Source: Paraburkholderia sp. BL23I1N1
Lineage (GTDB): Bacteria > Pseudomonadota > Gammaproteobacteria > Burkholderiales > Burkholderiaceae
Direction of reading: 5' to 3'
NCBI RefSeq assembly: GCF_003610295.1
Contig: NZ_RAPV01000001.1
Coordinates: forward strand, 4,712,001 to 4,776,000
DNA length: 64,000 nt
A program made the position numbers and the translations under genes. Of the stretch, positions 19,127 to 28,450 are shown piece after piece. A model generated the notes under the pieces. The model saw only the letters and a list, made by a program, of their open reading frames with translations, ran no database searches and was not told the origin of the DNA. Each line of letters starts with the position of its first letter. Position 1 is the first letter of the stretch.

Positions 19127-20092
19127 TCACTCAGTGGGAAGCAGGCCATGCCGCGCCTTGGCCTCTCCAATCGCCGCCAGCACACTCGTAATGCAGTCGT
19201 CGCGATAGCGTTCAAGCTGCTTGATCGAGCGCGGTCCGACCTGTTCAGATGTCCCATCCACAACGCGATCGATCAGTTCGTCAGTGAGTTGCGGCGCTAC
19301 CAGTTTAGTCCACGGCAGCTCCAACGCCGGTCCAAACTGCTGCATGAAGTGGCGCATGCCCGCATCGCCGCCCGCCAGCGTGTACGTCAGGAACGTGCCC
19401 ATGAACGACCAGCGGATGCCGGCGCCGAAACGGATGGCGTCGTCGATTTCGCCCGTGGTTGCCACGCCTTCGTTGACCAGATGCAGCGCCTCGCGCCACA
19501 GCGCTTCGAGCAAGCGGTCGGCGATAAAACCGGGTACTTCCTTGCGCACGAGAAGCGGTCGCATCGACAGCGAACGATAAATCTGCATCGCGGCGTCGAT
19601 GGTTGCCGGTGCTGTGCGTTCGCCGCCAAGCACTTCGACGAGCGGCAGCAGATACACCGGGTTGAACGGATGCCCGACGATGCAACGCTGCGGGTTCACC
19701 GCCCGTGCGTAGAAATCGCTTGGCAGCAGGCCTGAAGTGGACGAAGCGATGATCGCATCCGCTTTCGCCGCACGACTGATCTGTTCGTGCAGCGCGAGCT
19801 TCAATTCTTCGCGTTCGGGCGCGCTTTCCTGAATGAAATCCGCGTGTTCGACGCAGGCTTCGATCGTATCGACGAAACGCAACCTGTCGGGAGAAGCGCC
19901 CTCGGCGAGACCGACGCGCTCCAAGGCCGGCCACGCATTCGCGATGTTCTCGCGCAACTGCTTTTCCGCGCCGGGAGCGGGGTCCCACGCGACGACGTCG
20001 AGCCCATGCGCGAGCGCGCGCGCTATCCAGCCGCTGCCGATCACGCCCACGCCGATTGCCGCAAAAGTTTTGATATCGACGATCACTGCCAT
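19127..20092 (-). CDS. cdhA: L-carnitine 3-dehydrogenase
   Basis: 321 aa of the 3-hydroxyacyl-CoA dehydrogenase superfamily. The Rossmann motif GVGVIGSGW binds [14 protein letters not shown] and [15 protein letters not shown] are the diagnostic catalytic segments. The helical C-terminal domain starts near [14 protein letters not shown]. It oxidises L-carnitine to 3-dehydrocarnitine with NAD in the cytoplasm, the first step of the pathway. The neighbours supply the next enzymes. Confidence 0.92.
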   Translation of the reverse strand: MAVIVDIKTFAAIGVGVIGSGWIARALAHGLDVVAWDPAPGAEKQLRENIANAWPALERVGLAEGASPDRLRFVDTIEACVEHADFIQESAPEREELKLALHEQISRAAKADAIIASSTSGLLPSDFYARAVNPQRCIVGHPFNPVYLLPLVEVLGGERTAPATIDAAMQIYRSLSMRPLLVRKEVPGFIADRLLEALWREALHLVNEGVATTGEIDDAIRFGAGIRWSFMGTFLTYTLAGGDAGMRHFMQQFGPALELPWTKLVAPQLTDELIDRVVDGTSEQVGPRSIKQLERYRDDCITSVLAAIGEAKARHGLLPTE

Positions 20093-20169
20093 TGCTGATG
20101 TTTCCTTTTACCGATGAGTTCTCAGGTTCCAAAGCGTGCGCTATCAAGCGCACCGGATACGCCAAATAG

Positions 20170-21099
20170 TTAAGCGTACTGTCCAGCCGCACGCCGCTCC
20201 AACTGCCGCTCGCCACGTGCGGGCAAGCCGAGTTTGCGGCGGCCTTCGGCGGGTGTCAGAGCCCGTCCGCCTAGCCGTTCGATGATCTCGACCGCGCGTT
20301 GCACGAGCGTGCCGTTCGTTGCATGCACACCTTTGTCGAGCCAGATGTTGTCTTCGAGGCCAACACGTACGTGGCCGCCGAGGAGCATCGCCTGCGCGAC
20401 CATCGGCATCTGCATGCGGCCGATGCCGAAACCGGCCCATTGCGCGCCAGGCGGCAGGTTGTCGGCCATGGCTTTCATCGTCGTGGTATCGGCCGGTGCA
20501 CCCCATGGAATGCCGAGGCAGATCTGAAACAGTGGCGGCGCGTCGAGCAGGCCTTCCGCGAGCAATTGCTTCGCGAACCATAGATGGCCGGTATCGAAGA
20601 TTTCCAGTTCCGGCTTCACGCCGAGTTCCTGGATACGCTGCGCGCCGGCGCGCAATTGCGCGGGCGTCGATACATAGATGTAGTCGCCGTCGCCGAAATT
20701 GAGCGTGCCGCAATCGAGCGTGCAGATTTCCGGCAGCAGTTCCTCGACGTGCGCGAGCCGCGTCAAACCGCCGACGAGGTCCGTTCCCGCGCCGAAGCGC
20801 ATCGGGTCTTCGCCGGGACCGATCTCGAGATCGCCGCCCATGCCCGCCGTCAGATTGATGATGACGTCGGTGCCCGACGAGCGGATCCGGTCGACGACCT
20901 CGCGATACAACTGCGGATCGCGGCTGCCGCGGCCGGTCTTCGGATCGCGCACATGACAATGCGCCACAGTGGCGCCGGCTTTCGCGGCTTCGATAGCGGC
21001 TTCGGCGATCTGCTTGGGCGTGACGGGAATGGCCGGATGCCTGCCGACCGTATCGCCCGCGCCGGTGACCGCGCAGGTCACGATGATTTCATGATTCAT
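20170..21099 (-). CDS. cdhC: 3-dehydrocarnitine cleavage enzyme (BKACE/DUF849 family)
   Basis: 309 aa. The beta-keto acid cleavage fold is shown by [13 protein letters not shown] at the N-terminus, the Zn-binding HCHVRD motif, [11 protein letters not shown], and the Glu-containing [10 protein letters not shown] near the C-terminus. It condenses 3-dehydrocarnitine with acetyl-CoA to give acetoacetate and betainyl-CoA. Its place between caiX and cdhA supports the specific assignment within a multi-substrate family. Confidence 0.92.
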   Translation of the reverse strand: MNHEIIVTCAVTGAGDTVGRHPAIPVTPKQIAEAAIEAAKAGATVAHCHVRDPKTGRGSRDPQLYREVVDRIRSSGTDVIINLTAGMGGDLEIGPGEDPMRFGAGTDLVGGLTRLAHVEELLPEICTLDCGTLNFGDGDYIYVSTPAQLRAGAQRIQELGVKPELEIFDTGHLWFAKQLLAEGLLDAPPLFQICLGIPWGAPADTTTMKAMADNLPPGAQWAGFGIGRMQMPMVAQAMLLGGHVRVGLEDNIWLDKGVHATNGTLVQRAVEIIERLGGRALTPAEGRRKLGLPARGERQLERRAAGQYA

Positions 21100-21171
21100 G
21101 CGTGCTAGTTCCTGTGGATTGAAATGCGCAACTGGATGGATGCAAAGCCGACCGCGTCTAAGCCGACCGCA

Positions 21172-22125
21172 TCAAAGCCCAAGATAGGCTTTCACCGCGG
21201 GCAAGCCGTCCTTGCCGTCATAGGTCTTCACGCCTGCGAGCCACGCGTCCAGTACTTGCGGGTTCTTCTTCAGATACGCTTTGGCGGCATCGGCGGGCTT
21301 TTCCTTGTTCATTACCGATTGCATCACCACGTTCTCAAGTTGCGTCGAGAAGCGCAGATTGCTCACGAGCTTGCCCGCGTTCGGGCAACGCGTCAGAAAG
21401 TCGGGGGACGTCAGCGTATAAACGCGTGCCTCGCCGTCGTTCGGGCCGAATACGCCGTCGCTGCCGGTGAGGTATTTCATATCGATCTGGATGTTCATCG
21501 GATGCGGTTCCCAGCCGAGAAACACCACCCATTTTTTCGCGCGGATGGCGCGATCCACCGAAACCAGCATGCCCGCTTCACTTGATTCGATCAGCTTGAA
21601 ACCGCCGAGGCCAAACTGGTTGTTGGCGATCATTTTCTGAATCGCCGCATTCGCGCTGCTGCCAGGTTCGATGCCATAGATCTTGCCGTCGAGTTCATCG
21701 CGATGTTTGGCGATGTCGGCGAATGTCTTGAGGCCGGCGTCATATTCGTAACTCGGCACGGCGAAGGTCGCTTTAGCGCCGGTCAGGTTAGGCGGTTGCA
21801 GCACCTGGATCGATTTCGAATCGACGAACGGTGCAATCGCCTTCTCTTGCACGGGCCACCAGTAGCCAAGCGACACGTCGAGTTGTTTGCTCTTCAGGCC
21901 GGCGAACGAAATCGGCACCGAGGCCACGGTCGTCACCGGTTGATAGCCGAGTCCCTCGAATACGGTCGATGCGAGCGCCGTGGTCGAGGTGATGTCTGTC
22001 CAGCCAATGTCGGCAAAATGCACCGAGCGGCAGGCGGCGGGATCCTGTGCGAGCACCGGCGATGCAGCCACGACGGCCGCCAGACAGGCAAAATGGGCAA
22101 GCAAGGATTTGACGCGTAACTTCAT
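21172..22125 (-). CDS. caiX: carnitine/betaine ABC-transporter substrate-binding protein
   Basis: 317 aa with a signal peptide ending PVLAQ. The OpuAC (ProX-like) domain begins SVHFADIGWTDITSTT. Trp-containing loops (LGYWWP, FLGWEPHPMN) form the aromatic box for a quaternary amine. It is the first gene of the carnitine operon, with AAGGGGA before the start. As in Pseudomonas, no permease or ATPase is adjacent, so it probably uses a shared choline/betaine permease-ATPase (CbcWV type). The last point is inference. Confidence 0.9.
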   Translation of the reverse strand: MKLRVKSLLAHFACLAAVVAASPVLAQDPAACRSVHFADIGWTDITSTTALASTVFEGLGYQPVTTVASVPISFAGLKSKQLDVSLGYWWPVQEKAIAPFVDSKSIQVLQPPNLTGAKATFAVPSYEYDAGLKTFADIAKHRDELDGKIYGIEPGSSANAAIQKMIANNQFGLGGFKLIESSEAGMLVSVDRAIRAKKWVVFLGWEPHPMNIQIDMKYLTGSDGVFGPNDGEARVYTLTSPDFLTRCPNAGKLVSNLRFSTQLENVVMQSVMNKEKPADAAKAYLKKNPQVLDAWLAGVKTYDGKDGLPAVKAYLGL

Positions 22126-22473
22126 GACGTTCCCCTTCGGACACGTTGAACAGCGTGTTTTAATTCGGGCCGCAGCTGGAACAGCAGAGCGGCTCCCGGA
22201 CCTGCAGCGATACTGCTTGAGTGATGCCTGAACTGCACGAATGACGTAACTGACGTAACGTTAATGCCCCATATTCCCGCCAAAGCGACCGTCAGCGACC
22301 CGTTCTTGCTTCCACGCGACAACGAGGGAAAACCAGCATCGTCCGCATTGCAGTGCAGCAGTGATATGCGCGGCGTATTTTGGTGCGCCTTGCCGGCTTG
22401 CGCGCTGCTTGCTACGCTCGCCCGGAATCCCGCGTCCGTTTGCGGTTTGTGTTCCTGATCGAGTCTGTGCCAG
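22126..22473. promoter_or_regulatory. caiX-cdhR divergent control region
   Basis: 348 bp between the divergent operon and regulator. Two exact, abutting copies of TGACGTAAC occupy 22242-22250 and 22251-22259, followed by GTTAA so that TAACGTTA forms a small palindrome. Tandem sites on one face are typical of AraC/GlxA-type activators. Binding by CdhR is inference. Confidence 0.45.
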
Positions 22474-23502
22474 ATGCCCGAAGATATGTCGTTCCTGCTG
22501 CTGCCGGGCTTTTCGGCGATCGGCTTCATGTCGGCGGTCGAGCCGTTGCGCGTGGCGAACCGCTTTCGCGGCGATCTCTACCGCTGGCGCATTCTGAGTC
22601 TCGACGGCGCACCGGTCGTGGCCAGCAACGGCATTTCGATCAACGCGGAGGCGGCATTCGCCGACGTCCGCGAGGCGCAGACGGTGTTCGTCGTCGCGGG
22701 CTTCGAGCCACTCGCCTGCTATACGCGCGTGCTCGGCGACTGCCTGAAGCGGCTCGAGCGCGCCGGCGCGACGCTCGGCGGCATCGACACGGGCAGCTTC
22801 ATCCTCGCGGAAGCCGGGCTCCTCAGCGGCGCGGATAGCGTGACCATCCATTGGGAAGCGCTGTCGGCGTTTCGCGAGCGCTATGCCTCGCTGAACGCCA
22901 GTCAGGAACTGTTCGAAATCGGCGCGCGGCGCATCACGTGTGCGGGCGGCACTGCTTCGATCGACATGATGCTCGACCTGATCGGCCGCAAGCATGGCGC
23001 GGCGTTGGCCTTGGCGGTATCGGAACAGTTTGTGGTGAGCCGGATCCGTCAGCGTTCGGACCATCAGCGCATGGAAATTGCGGCGCGCTACGGCGTGCAT
23101 AACCGCAAGCTGATTCAGGTGATCGGTGCCATGGAGCAGCATATGGAAGAGCCGCTCACGCCCGACCAACTCGCCGGAGAGATCAGCGTGACGCGGCGGC
23201 AGCTGGAGCGGCTGTTCTGCGCGTCGCTGAAGGACACGCCGACGCATTTCTACTTGCAACTGCGCCTCACCCGTGCGCGCGAGTTGCTGCAACAGACCGA
23301 CATGTCGATCACATCGATTTGCGTCGCATGCGGATTCGAGTCGCCTTCGCATTTTTCGCGGACGTATCGCGCGCGGTTCGGCGTGAGTCCGAGAAGCGAC
23401 CGGCAAGTGACGGGCGGCAGAAATGGCGGCGAGGGGTTGTCGTCGAGCGAAGGCGGAGGCGAGGTAGCGCGGGCATCGGCTTTATCGCCGAGCTTCCAAT
23501 AA
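22474..23502 (+). CDS. cdhR: GlxA/AraC-family activator of carnitine catabolism
   Basis: 342 aa. The N-terminal DJ-1/PfpI-like (GATase1) domain begins SFLLLPGFSAIGFMSAVEPLRVAN, shared with GbdR, CdhR and SouR. The AraC DNA-binding domain follows with two helix-turn-helices (LAGEISVTRRQLERLF and ITSICVACGFESPSHFSRTYRARFG). It is divergent from caiX, as cdhR is in Pseudomonas, where it activates the operon in response to carnitine. The tail after the second HTH is unusually long and Gly/Ser/Arg-rich. Confidence 0.88.
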   Translation: MPEDMSFLLLPGFSAIGFMSAVEPLRVANRFRGDLYRWRILSLDGAPVVASNGISINAEAAFADVREAQTVFVVAGFEPLACYTRVLGDCLKRLERAGATLGGIDTGSFILAEAGLLSGADSVTIHWEALSAFRERYASLNASQELFEIGARRITCAGGTASIDMMLDLIGRKHGAALALAVSEQFVVSRIRQRSDHQRMEIAARYGVHNRKLIQVIGAMEQHMEEPLTPDQLAGEISVTRRQLERLFCASLKDTPTHFYLQLRLTRARELLQQTDMSITSICVACGFESPSHFSRTYRARFGVSPRSDRQVTGGRNGGEGLSSSEGGGEVARASALSPSFQ

Positions 23503-23650
23503 GCTTTCGCGACGTTTGTACCGTTTCTAGCAACAGTGAATTTGTTTATTAGGGGTTTACCCTATATCGCCTGACTCCTAGACTGTCATCACTGGCTGCA
23601 AACAAACAGGTTTGCAGCACGGCAAAAAACAATCTCTGGAGGTAGTCGTC

Positions 23651-23977
23651 ATGAAATCCCTGATCGAAGCTGTTGTTATCGCTGCTCTCATTACTGCGCC
23701 GCTCGCTGCTTTTGCCCAATCCAACCAGCCGGTGACCCGCGCGCAAGTGCGTGCCGAGCTTGTGCAACTGGAAAAGGCCGGCTACAACCCGTCGATCTCG
23801 AACGCCGACGACTACCCGTCGAACATTCAGGCAGCCGAAGCGCGTGTCGCGGCACAAAATGGCGCCGCTCAAGCCAGCGGTTATGGCACGGCGACGAACG
23901 GTTCGTCGCAAGCAGGCAGCCGCACTGAAACGACGCCGAGCTCCTACTCGGCTCCGGTTGCGAACTTCGGTCACTAA
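23651..23977 (+). CDS. DUF4148 family exported protein
   Basis: 108 aa from the ATG at 23651 with TGGAGG upstream; the longer start at 23612 is rejected. The signal peptide ends AAFAQ, followed by the DUF4148 core VTRAQVRAELVQLEKAGYNPS. This family is expanded in Burkholderia-like genomes and has no established function. It is probably periplasmic. A second member is at 54005. Confidence 0.82.
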   Translation: MKSLIEAVVIAALITAPLAAFAQSNQPVTRAQVRAELVQLEKAGYNPSISNADDYPSNIQAAEARVAAQNGAAQASGYGTATNGSSQAGSRTETTPSSYSAPVANFGH

Positions 23978-23990
23978 TAGGCCACGAGGT

Positions 23991-24027
23991 GGCGGCGCGA
24001 GTCAGTGAGTCATAGTCTCGCGCCGCC
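23991..24027. terminator. 11-bp stem hairpin after the DUF4148 gene
   Basis: GGCGGCGCGAG pairs exactly with CTCGCGCCGCC across a 15-base loop. It is 14 bp past the stop. No T tract follows. Confidence 0.5.
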
Positions 24028-24050
24028 CTGATTCGTATCGTTGTACTGCG

Positions 24051-24082
24051 GCCCTGCTTTCACATCGAAGTGAAAGCAGGGC
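24051..24082. terminator. 13-bp stem hairpin between convergent genes
   Basis: GCCCTGCTTTCAC and its exact complement enclose a six-base loop (ATCGAA). It lies just beyond the 3' end of the LysR gene at 24122, in tandem with the hairpin at 23991, and could end transcription from both sides. Confidence 0.5.
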
Positions 24083-24121
24083 TGCAGTGCATTTGAACGC
24101 TGGACGGAGCAGTGGTCGCTT

Positions 24122-25030
24122 TTAGCCGCTGACGGCAGTCAACTGCCTGAGTTGCTCCAGCAACTTCACCGTCGGACTCGGCAAGATCCCCTGACGGCGC
24201 CGAAAAGCCGTCAACGTGCGGCGCGCGACCAAACCCGGAATCGGAAGCGTATCGAACACGCCCGCCGCGCTTTCGGTGTCGTACATTGGCGTAGCCATCC
24301 AGCTCAGAAATCCCGCACGCGTCACCAGGCTTTTCAGCACCGTAATCGAGCGCGTCTCGACGGCGATTTGCGGCATGCCGAGCCCGTGCTCGGCAAACAC
24401 GTGCTGCATATGCTCGAACGGACCCGTTCCTCGCGGCGGCACACACCATTGCTGATCGAGCGTGTCGGCAAGCGTTAAATCCGTTTTGTTTCGCAACGGA
24501 TGATCGAGCGCGGCGACCACATAGCTCGTGTCTTCCCATCTGCAATCGGCAATCGCAGCGATCTCGTCCGTGTCGGGCACCGCCATGCTGAGCGCGAGAT
24601 CGATCTCGTGTTTCATCAGACTATCCGCAAGCCGGTCCCACACCCCCTCCATGATCTCCACACGCAGATTCGGCCAGCGCGCGAGTACACCACTCACCGC
24701 GAGCGGCAGCACGAGCGTCGCGATGCTCGCCACCGCGCCGACGCGAATCGTCCCTTTCGCGAGGCCGCGCATCGCGTCGATCTCCTCGCGCGCGTGATCG
24801 GCTTCGCGTTGCAGCAGGGTGGCGTGCGGCAGCAGCGCACTGCCGATCGCAGTAAGCTGCATACCCTTCGAGTGCCGTTCGAACAGCGGCGCGCCGACCT
24901 GATCCTCGAGCCGCTTGATGGTGCGGCTCAGCGCGGGCTGCGTGACGTGCAGCACTTCGGCGGCACGGCCCAGGCTGCCGCTCGCGACGATGGTTGCGAA
25001 CGCATGCAATTGTTGAAGATTGAAAGTCAT
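24122..25030 (-). CDS. LysR-family regulator of the benzoylformate cluster
   Basis: 302 aa with HTH at residues 18-37 (LGRAAEVLHVTQPALSRTIKRLE) and a CbbR/GbpR-like effector domain. It is divergent from mdlC with an 86-bp spacer, the classic layout for a LysR activator. A ligand such as benzoylformate is inferred only from that position. Confidence 0.87.
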   Translation of the reverse strand: MTFNLQQLHAFATIVASGSLGRAAEVLHVTQPALSRTIKRLEDQVGAPLFERHSKGMQLTAIGSALLPHATLLQREADHAREEIDAMRGLAKGTIRVGAVASIATLVLPLAVSGVLARWPNLRVEIMEGVWDRLADSLMKHEIDLALSMAVPDTDEIAAIADCRWEDTSYVVAALDHPLRNKTDLTLADTLDQQWCVPPRGTGPFEHMQHVFAEHGLGMPQIAVETRSITVLKSLVTRAGFLSWMATPMYDTESAAGVFDTLPIPGLVARRTLTAFRRRQGILPSPTVKLLEQLRQLTAVSG

Positions 25031-25116
25031 GCGTAAAAGTAATGCCTTTTCTCAAAAAAGGCAATTTTCAATCAACCTCGAGCTTCCGATAATGTGTCCA
25101 TCGACAGGAGACATGG

Positions 25117-26736
25117 ATGACCAGCAACGCGCCCCGCTCAGACACATTGGGATCCTCTCAACACGAATCGTTCACCGTGCGCCACGCCGTCATCGATCTC
25201 ATGCGTCGCCTCGGCATGACCTCGGTGTTCGCCAACCCAGGGTCGACGGAATTGCCGCTGTTCCGCGATTTCCCGCAAGATTTCCGTTACGTGCTGGGTT
25301 TGCAGGAAGCGGTGGTCGTCGGCATGGCCGACGGTTATGCGCAGGCCACCCGCAACGCGTCATTCGTCAATCTGCATTCGGCGGCGGGCGTGGGCAATGC
25401 AATGGGCAATATCTTCACCGCGTTCCGCAACCGCACGCCGATCGTGATCACCGCCGGGCAGCAGGCCCGCTCGATTCTGCCGTTCGACCCTTTCCTCGCG
25501 TCGACCCAGGCAACCGAATTGCCGAAGCCGTACGTGAAATGGAGCATCGAACCGGCGCGCGCCGAAGACGTGCCGCTGGCGATCGCGCGCGCCTATCACG
25601 TGGCGATGCAGGAGCCGCGCGGGCCGGTGCTGGTGTCGATTCCCGTGGACGATTGGGACCGCGCTGCGGAGCCGGTGCCGGCACGCGTAGTCAGCACGGA
25701 GATGCGGCCGGAGCCGTTCGTGCTGGAGCAGATCGGCGCCGCGCTCGACGCGTGTGAACGGCCGGCTTTCGTGGTGGGCGGCGCAGTCGACCGGGCCGGC
25801 GCCTGGGACGACGTCGTTAGCCTCGCCGAACGCCACAATGCCCGCGTATTCGTCGCGCCGATGACAGGCCGTTGCGCGTTCCCCGAAGACCATCGCCTGT
25901 TCGCCGGTTTCTTGCCGGCCATGCGCGAGAAGATCGTCGAACTGCTCGGCGGCCATGACCTGATCTTCGTGATCGGCGCGCCTGCCTTCACGTATCACGT
26001 CGAAGGGTACGGCCCGCATCTGCCTGCCGGTGCCGCGCTGTGCCAGTTGATCGACGATCCGGCTATCGCGGCGTGGGCGCCGACCGGCACCGCGGTAGCC
26101 GGCAATATTCGGTTGGGTGTAGTCGATCTGCTGTCGCGGCCCGCGCCGGAAACGCGCCCCTTGCCCACGCCACGCGCCGCATGTCCGCGCGCGGAACCGT
26201 CTGCATTGATGTCGGTGGCGTTCGCCTTGCAGACCCTCGCTGAGGTACGCCATGCGGACGATATCGTGGTCGAGGAAGCGCCGAGTTCGCGGCCGGTGAT
26301 GCAGAGCTATCTGCCGTTCACGCGCAGTGGCACTTTTTACACGATGGATAGCGGAGGCCTCGGTTATGGCATGCCCGCTGCTGTCGGCGTGGCATTGGCG
26401 AAGCCCGGATCGCGCGTGATCGGCCTGATCGGCGACGGCTCCAGCATGTATTCGATCCAGGCCATCTATAGCGCCGTGCAGATGAAACTGCCGATCACAT
26501 TCGTGATCCTGAACAATTCCCGCTATGCCGCGCTGCAGGACTTTGCGCCGGAATTCGGTTTTGGTCCGGCCGATCCTGTGCAAGGCACCGATCTGCCGGG
26601 ACTCGACTTCGTGGCGCTTGCTGCGGGGATGGGTGGCCAGGGCGCGCGCGTGACCGATGCCGAACGCCTACGTGACGTGCTGCGCGATGCGTTGACGTCA
26701 TCCGGACCGATGCTGGTCGAAGTCGTCGTGGCCTGA
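25117..26736 (+). CDS. mdlC: benzoylformate decarboxylase
   Basis: 539 aa ThDP-dependent enzyme. Features match benzoylformate decarboxylase: NPGSTELPLFRDFP with the active-site Ser, LQEAVVVGMADGYAQ with the ThDP-activating Glu, NLHSAAGVGNAMG with the catalytic His, and FTYHVEGYG with the second His. The ThDP/Mg motif GDGSSMYSIQAIYSAVQ...NN is near residue 440. It converts benzoylformate (phenylglyoxylate) to benzaldehyde and CO2. A second ATG at 25113 is out of frame; the used ATG follows GGAG. No mandelate racemase or dehydrogenase is in the window. Confidence 0.9.
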   Translation: MTSNAPRSDTLGSSQHESFTVRHAVIDLMRRLGMTSVFANPGSTELPLFRDFPQDFRYVLGLQEAVVVGMADGYAQATRNASFVNLHSAAGVGNAMGNIFTAFRNRTPIVITAGQQARSILPFDPFLASTQATELPKPYVKWSIEPARAEDVPLAIARAYHVAMQEPRGPVLVSIPVDDWDRAAEPVPARVVSTEMRPEPFVLEQIGAALDACERPAFVVGGAVDRAGAWDDVVSLAERHNARVFVAPMTGRCAFPEDHRLFAGFLPAMREKIVELLGGHDLIFVIGAPAFTYHVEGYGPHLPAGAALCQLIDDPAIAAWAPTGTAVAGNIRLGVVDLLSRPAPETRPLPTPRAACPRAEPSALMSVAFALQTLAEVRHADDIVVEEAPSSRPVMQSYLPFTRSGTFYTMDSGGLGYGMPAAVGVALAKPGSRVIGLIGDGSSMYSIQAIYSAVQMKLPITFVILNNSRYAALQDFAPEFGFGPADPVQGTDLPGLDFVALAAGMGGQGARVTDAERLRDVLRDALTSSGPMLVEVVVA

Positions 26737-26790
26737 CATCGAGCGAACGCCACGCCCGCATTCATAAAATTTTCCGCAGGAGACAACCCG

Positions 26791-28242
26791 ATGCAGAGTA
26801 TTTCGATGCTGATCAATGGCGCGGCAGTGCAAGCGAGCAACGGCGCCACCTTCGAACGCCGCAATCCGCTCGATGGCGAAGTGGCGACGCGTGCGCCCGC
26901 GGCGACGATCGCCGACGCGGTCGCTGCCGCCGATGCCGCGGCAGCAGCGTTTCCGGCATGGTCCGCGCTGGGGCCGGGCGAGCGCCGCGCACTGCTGATG
27001 AAGGCAGCACATGCGTTGGAAGCGCGCAGCGCTGAGTTCGCGGCGGTGATGGCGGCGGAGACGGGCGCATCGGCAATGTGGGCGGGGTTCAATGTGCATC
27101 TCGCCGCTGGTGGCTTGATGGAGGCGGCGGCGCTCACTACGCAGATCGGCGGCGAGCTGATTCCGTCCGACGTGCCCGGCAGTCTCGCGATGGGCGTGCG
27201 CCAGCCGGCCGGCGTCGTGCTCGGCATCGCGCCGTGGAATGCGCCGGTGATTCTTGCGGTGCGTGCGATTGCGTTGCCGCTCGCATGCGGAAACACAGTT
27301 GTGCTGAAGGGTTCGGAAGTTTGCCCCGGCACACACGGCCTGATTATCGAAGTCTTGCAGGAAGCGGGCTTGCCGAAGGGCGTGGTGAATTTCGTGACCA
27401 ACGCTCCGGCCGATGCAGGTGCGGTGGTCGAGGCGCTAATCGCGCATCCGAAGGTCCGGCGTGTCAATTTCACCGGCTCCACGCACGTGGGCAAGATCAT
27501 CGCGGCCACGTGCGCGCGCTATCTGAAACCTTCGGTGCTGGAACTCGGCGGCAAGGCGCCATTGATCGTGCTCGACGACGCGGATCTCGATGCAGCCGTC
27601 AACGCCGCTGCATTCGGCGCGTTCGCTAACTCGGGGCAGATTTGCATGTCGACGGAACGGATCATCGTCGATCAACGGATCGCCGACGCGTTCGTTGCAA
27701 AGCTTGCGCAAAAAGCGCGCGGCCTGCCGCTTGGTGATCCACGGAAAGGGCCAGTGGTGTTGGGATCGGTCGTCGATATGGCCACGGTGGAACGCTGCAA
27801 CGCGCTGATCGACGACGCACTCGCCAAAGGCGCCGCGCTCGTCTGCGGCGGCAAGGCAGACAGCACCTTGATGCCCGCCACGCTGCTCGATCACGTCACA
27901 CCCGCCATGCACATCTATGGCGAAGAATCGTTCGGGCCCGTAAAAGGCATTGTGCGCGTCAACGGCGAAGAGGATGCCGTCGCCTGTGCGAATGACAACG
28001 AGTATGGGCTTTCGTCGGCGGTGTTTAGCCGTGACGTGGCGCGCGGGATGAATGTCGCAAGGCGTATTGAATCGGGCATCTGTCACGTCAACGGGCCGAC
28101 CGTTCACGATGAAGCCCAAATGCCGTTCGGCGGCGTGAAGGGCAGCGGCTTTGGTCGCTTCGGCGGGCAGGCGGGCATCACCGAGTTTACGGATTTGCGC
28201 TGGATTACCGTGCAAACCACGCCGCGTCATTACCCATTCTGA
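26791..28242 (+). CDS. mdlD: benzaldehyde/aromatic aldehyde dehydrogenase
   Basis: 483 aa aldehyde dehydrogenase. Motifs: APWNAPVILAVR (cofactor), FTGSTHVGK, the general base in LELGGKAPL and the catalytic Cys in NSGQICMSTERIIV. The ICMSTERI form is shared with vanillin and salicylaldehyde dehydrogenases. AGGAG precedes the start, 54 bp after mdlC. It should oxidise benzaldehyde to benzoate with NAD(P). Gene name by context. Confidence 0.83.
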   Translation: MQSISMLINGAAVQASNGATFERRNPLDGEVATRAPAATIADAVAAADAAAAAFPAWSALGPGERRALLMKAAHALEARSAEFAAVMAAETGASAMWAGFNVHLAAGGLMEAAALTTQIGGELIPSDVPGSLAMGVRQPAGVVLGIAPWNAPVILAVRAIALPLACGNTVVLKGSEVCPGTHGLIIEVLQEAGLPKGVVNFVTNAPADAGAVVEALIAHPKVRRVNFTGSTHVGKIIAATCARYLKPSVLELGGKAPLIVLDDADLDAAVNAAAFGAFANSGQICMSTERIIVDQRIADAFVAKLAQKARGLPLGDPRKGPVVLGSVVDMATVERCNALIDDALAKGAALVCGGKADSTLMPATLLDHVTPAMHIYGEESFGPVKGIVRVNGEEDAVACANDNEYGLSSAVFSRDVARGMNVARRIESGICHVNGPTVHDEAQMPFGGVKGSGFGRFGGQAGITEFTDLRWITVQTTPRHYPF

Positions 28243-28267
28243 AGGGGCGATTGTTGTTTCGGTCGCT

Positions 28268-28304
28268 GCGTATCGCTGCGCGTTGATCCGCCGCAGCGAT
28301 ACGC
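28268..28304. terminator. 13-bp stem hairpin between mdlD and the MFS gene
   Basis: GCGTATCGCTGCG pairs exactly with CGCAGCGATACGC across an 11-base loop, 26 bp after mdlD and 147 bp before the transporter start. No T tract follows. It may reduce read-through or protect the upstream mdlCD message. Confidence 0.4.
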
Positions 28305-28450
28305 GCGCCGTTCAAGCCATGCCGGCATGTCATGGCTTTTGCGCGAAACGGCAATGTCAGTAGACGGTCGCTCGCTCACATACTGAACCCAAAAGCGTGA
28401 CGACAAAAGCGCGACGCTCAGATCGCGCACACAAACCAGGAGACAGCTTT

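Noticed and set aside
22261..23406. 381-codon minus-strand frame opposite cdhR
   Set aside because: Composition typical of an antisense shadow; cdhR has complete GlxA and AraC domains.
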